16,564 nt of DNA from Chthoniobacterales bacterium (GTDB lineage: Bacteria; Verrucomicrobiota; Verrucomicrobiae; Chthoniobacterales; UBA10450). The notes beneath the pieces are model-generated. The model was not told the DNA's origin, did no database searches, and worked only from the letters and a program-made list of their open reading frames with translations. The stretch is from the NCBI GenBank assembly GCA_003244125.1, contig QHBL01000051.1, positions 1,604 to 18,167 of the forward strand, in the 5' to 3' direction. This document shows, piece by piece, positions 15,539-16,564 of this stretch (its first letter is position 1; each line of letters opens with the position of its first letter). The position numbers were made by a program, and so were the translations under genes.

Positions 15539-15604
15539 TAAGTGAATGGCGAAACGCGAAACTATTCACTAGTCACTATTCACCATTCACCATTCACCAT
15601 TCAC
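15531..15604. repeat. Tandem ATTCACC array and inverted GTGAAT repeat
   Basis: The heptamer ATTCACC is repeated almost four times head to tail (15578-15604), preceded by degenerate units (ATTCACT, AGTCACT). The opposite orientation AGTGAATGG appears at 15541-15549 and can pair with the array. It lies between the converging esterase and YjbQ genes and overlaps the esterase stop. It may act as a two-way RNA hairpin. It is not a CRISPR, because there are no spacers. Confidence 0.8.
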
Positions 15605-15610
15605 AGCACG

Positions 15611-16027
15611 CTACTCGCCTACCACTGTCACTAGCACCCGCCGCCGGTGCGGCGCGCGCCGGTGTTCGAAGAGAAAGATCCCCTGCCAGGTGCCGAGCTG
15701 CATTTCGCCACCTGCGATCGGGATCGTCTCGCTCGTGCGCGTGAGCGCCATGCGGATGTGCGAAGTGCTGTCATCGGTGCCTTCGTCATCGTGCTCGTAG
15801 GTCGCGTCTTCCGGCACAAGCCGCTCGAAGAATTTCTCGAGATCGCGGCGCGCGGCCGGTGCGGCGTTCTCCATCATGATGAGACTACAGCTGGTGTGCT
15901 GCACGAAAACGGTGACGGTTCCGACGCCAACGCCGGCCTTGCCCACCACTTGCGCGACGTGATCAGTGATGTCGTATGTGCCCTTGCCTGAAGTGGCGAT
16001 TGTGAATTGCTCGGAGACGACGCGCAT
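15611..16027 (-). CDS. yjbQ: YjbQ family (UPF0047) protein
   Basis: This is a 138-residue single-domain protein, the usual family length. Motifs are FVQHTSCSLIMMENA (H44), YEHDDEGTDDSTSHIRMAL (H79, H90) and GTWQGIFLFEHR (E121, H122), which gather conserved polar residues around a putative active site. E. coli YjbQ has weak thiamine-phosphate-synthase activity and some databases name it secondary thiamine-phosphate synthase; its real role is unclear. The start is ATG 16027 (MRVVSEQFTI). The open frame extends to 16357, but that part reads through a palindromic repeat and across hpt. It is convergent with the esterase gene and divergent from hpt. Confidence 0.93.
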   Translation of the reverse strand: MRVVSEQFTIATSGKGTYDITDHVAQVVGKAGVGVGTVTVFVQHTSCSLIMMENAAPAARRDLEKFFERLVPEDATYEHDDEGTDDSTSHIRMALTRTSETIPIAGGEMQLGTWQGIFLFEHRRAPHRRRVLVTVVGE

Positions 16028-16049
16028 GGACTCAGAATAACGCACCTCG

Positions 16050-16134
16050 TCGTCGCGAGCGAAACGCCGAGGGATCCCGCAGCGCCACGCTACGGTAACT
16101 TCCGCGGGATCCCTCGACTTCGGTCGGGAAGACG
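16050..16134. repeat. Palindromic hairpin repeat, copy 4, in the yjbQ-hpt promoter region
   Basis: The arms CCGAGGGATCCCGC and GCGGGATCCCTCG pair. The segment GGTAACTTCC plus CGGGATCCCTCG is nearly the same as in copy 1 (1264-1286), so these two copies form a subtype. It fills most of the 120 bp between the divergent yjbQ and hpt starts, leaving little room for promoters unless the repeat carries them. Confidence 0.88.
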
Positions 16135-16147
16135 TAATGTTTCCAAA

Positions 16148-16564
16148 ATGCAGGAGGACCTCGAGCGGGTGCTCTTTAATGAGACCACCATCCTGCGGCG
16201 CCTCGATGAGATCGCCGCGCAAATCTCCTACGATTATCGCGACCGCGAGCTCACCGTCATCGCCATTCTCAATGGCAGCCTCATTTTCATGGCCGATCTG
16301 CTGCGACGCATCCCGCTGCCGCTCAAGCTCGATTGCCTGAGCGTCGCCAGCTACCATGGCGGAGTCGAAACCACCGGCGAAATCATCTTCCGCCAGGTCG
16401 CTTTACCCGACATCGCCGGGCGCCACATTCTCATCCTCGACGACATCCTCGACAGCGGCATCACGCTCAACGCCATCCGCGAGAAACTGCGAACCGCGAA
16501 TCCGCTCAGCATCCGCGTCTGCGTGCTCCTGCGCAAAATCAAAGAGCGCGCTCGTGCCATCGAT
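16148..16564 (+). CDS. hpt: Hypoxanthine phosphoribosyltransferase, 3' end cut by window
   Basis: This cytoplasmic purine-salvage enzyme converts hypoxanthine (and guanine) with PRPP to IMP (GMP). The 139 visible codons include the AILNGSLIFMADLLRR motif (39-54), the flexible-loop segment SYHGGVETTGEI (68-79) and the PRPP-binding loop HILILDDILDSGITL (93-107). VLLRKIKER (126-134) is the start of the base-binding part. Family members have about 175-185 residues, so about 40 residues are outside the window. The start is ATG 16148; an ATG at 16137 is out of frame. No clear ribosome binding site is visible, and a palindromic repeat ends 13 bp upstream. Confidence 0.93.
   Translation, partial: MQEDLERVLFNETTILRRLDEIAAQISYDYRDRELTVIAILNGSLIFMADLLRRIPLPLKLDCLSVASYHGGVETTGEIIFRQVALPDIAGRHILILDDILDSGITLNAIREKLRTANPLSIRVCVLLRKIKERARAID

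Noticed and set aside
15578..15604. Possible CRISPR array
   Set aside because: The units are 7 bp and contiguous without spacers, and no cas gene is near.
16028..16357. Upstream extension of the YjbQ frame
   Set aside because: It reads through the palindrome and antisense to hpt. YjbQ proteins are about 138 residues, as given by ATG 16027.

Overview
This is a GC-rich chromosomal window of ordinary envelope and housekeeping genes. The gene order is tight, and the gaps are packed with palindromic repeats. The best taxonomic guess is a soil-type Verrucomicrobiota (Chthoniobacterales/Udaeobacter-like). That guess rests on an N-terminal TPR plus MshEN-like protein at the left edge, a split pqiA upstream of pqiB, a long AI-2E permease, a PVC-style kinase/TPR tail remnant and several intergenic hairpin families. 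No marker gene proves it.

Left part (1-2632, minus strand): a C-terminal processing protease (S41, PDZ) is followed by a broken tsaD and then by a gene that runs off the left edge. tsaD starts exactly at the edge of one palindromic repeat. It is cut right after the metal-binding HxxxH motif by a second, 113-bp nested palindrome, and the C-terminal half of the gene is absent. Divergent from the protease, on the plus strand, is a secreted DUF885 peptidase-like protein (2709-4469).

Middle part (4594-11431, minus strand): rmuC lies upstream of a tightly coupled envelope operon of AI-2E-type permease, pqiA part 1, pqiA part 2 and pqiB. The permease overlaps pqiA part 1 by 1 bp, and pqiA part 2 overlaps pqiB by 8 bp. 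The permease gene carries two extra C-terminal modules, a B12-binding-like Rossmann domain without the ligand histidine and a GAF domain. Together these genes look like an inner-membrane/periplasm transport set (MCE tunnel plus PqiA partners) with an attached sensory permease.

Right part (11595-16564): the 3' remnant of a kinase/TPR-type gene, oligoendopeptidase F, a small TPR protein, a class C beta-lactamase-like esterase, a convergent YjbQ protein and the start of hpt (cut by the window edge).

The most striking feature is the repeat content. Four copies of one hairpin family (1220-1303, 6796-6876, 11503-11595, 16050-16134) and at least five other palindromic or tandem elements sit directly on gene boundaries. 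They supply stop codons (DUF885, pepF, the esterase, pqiA part 1) or a start codon (tsaD), and they border two broken genes. I found no tRNA, rRNA, CRISPR array, transposase or phage gene.
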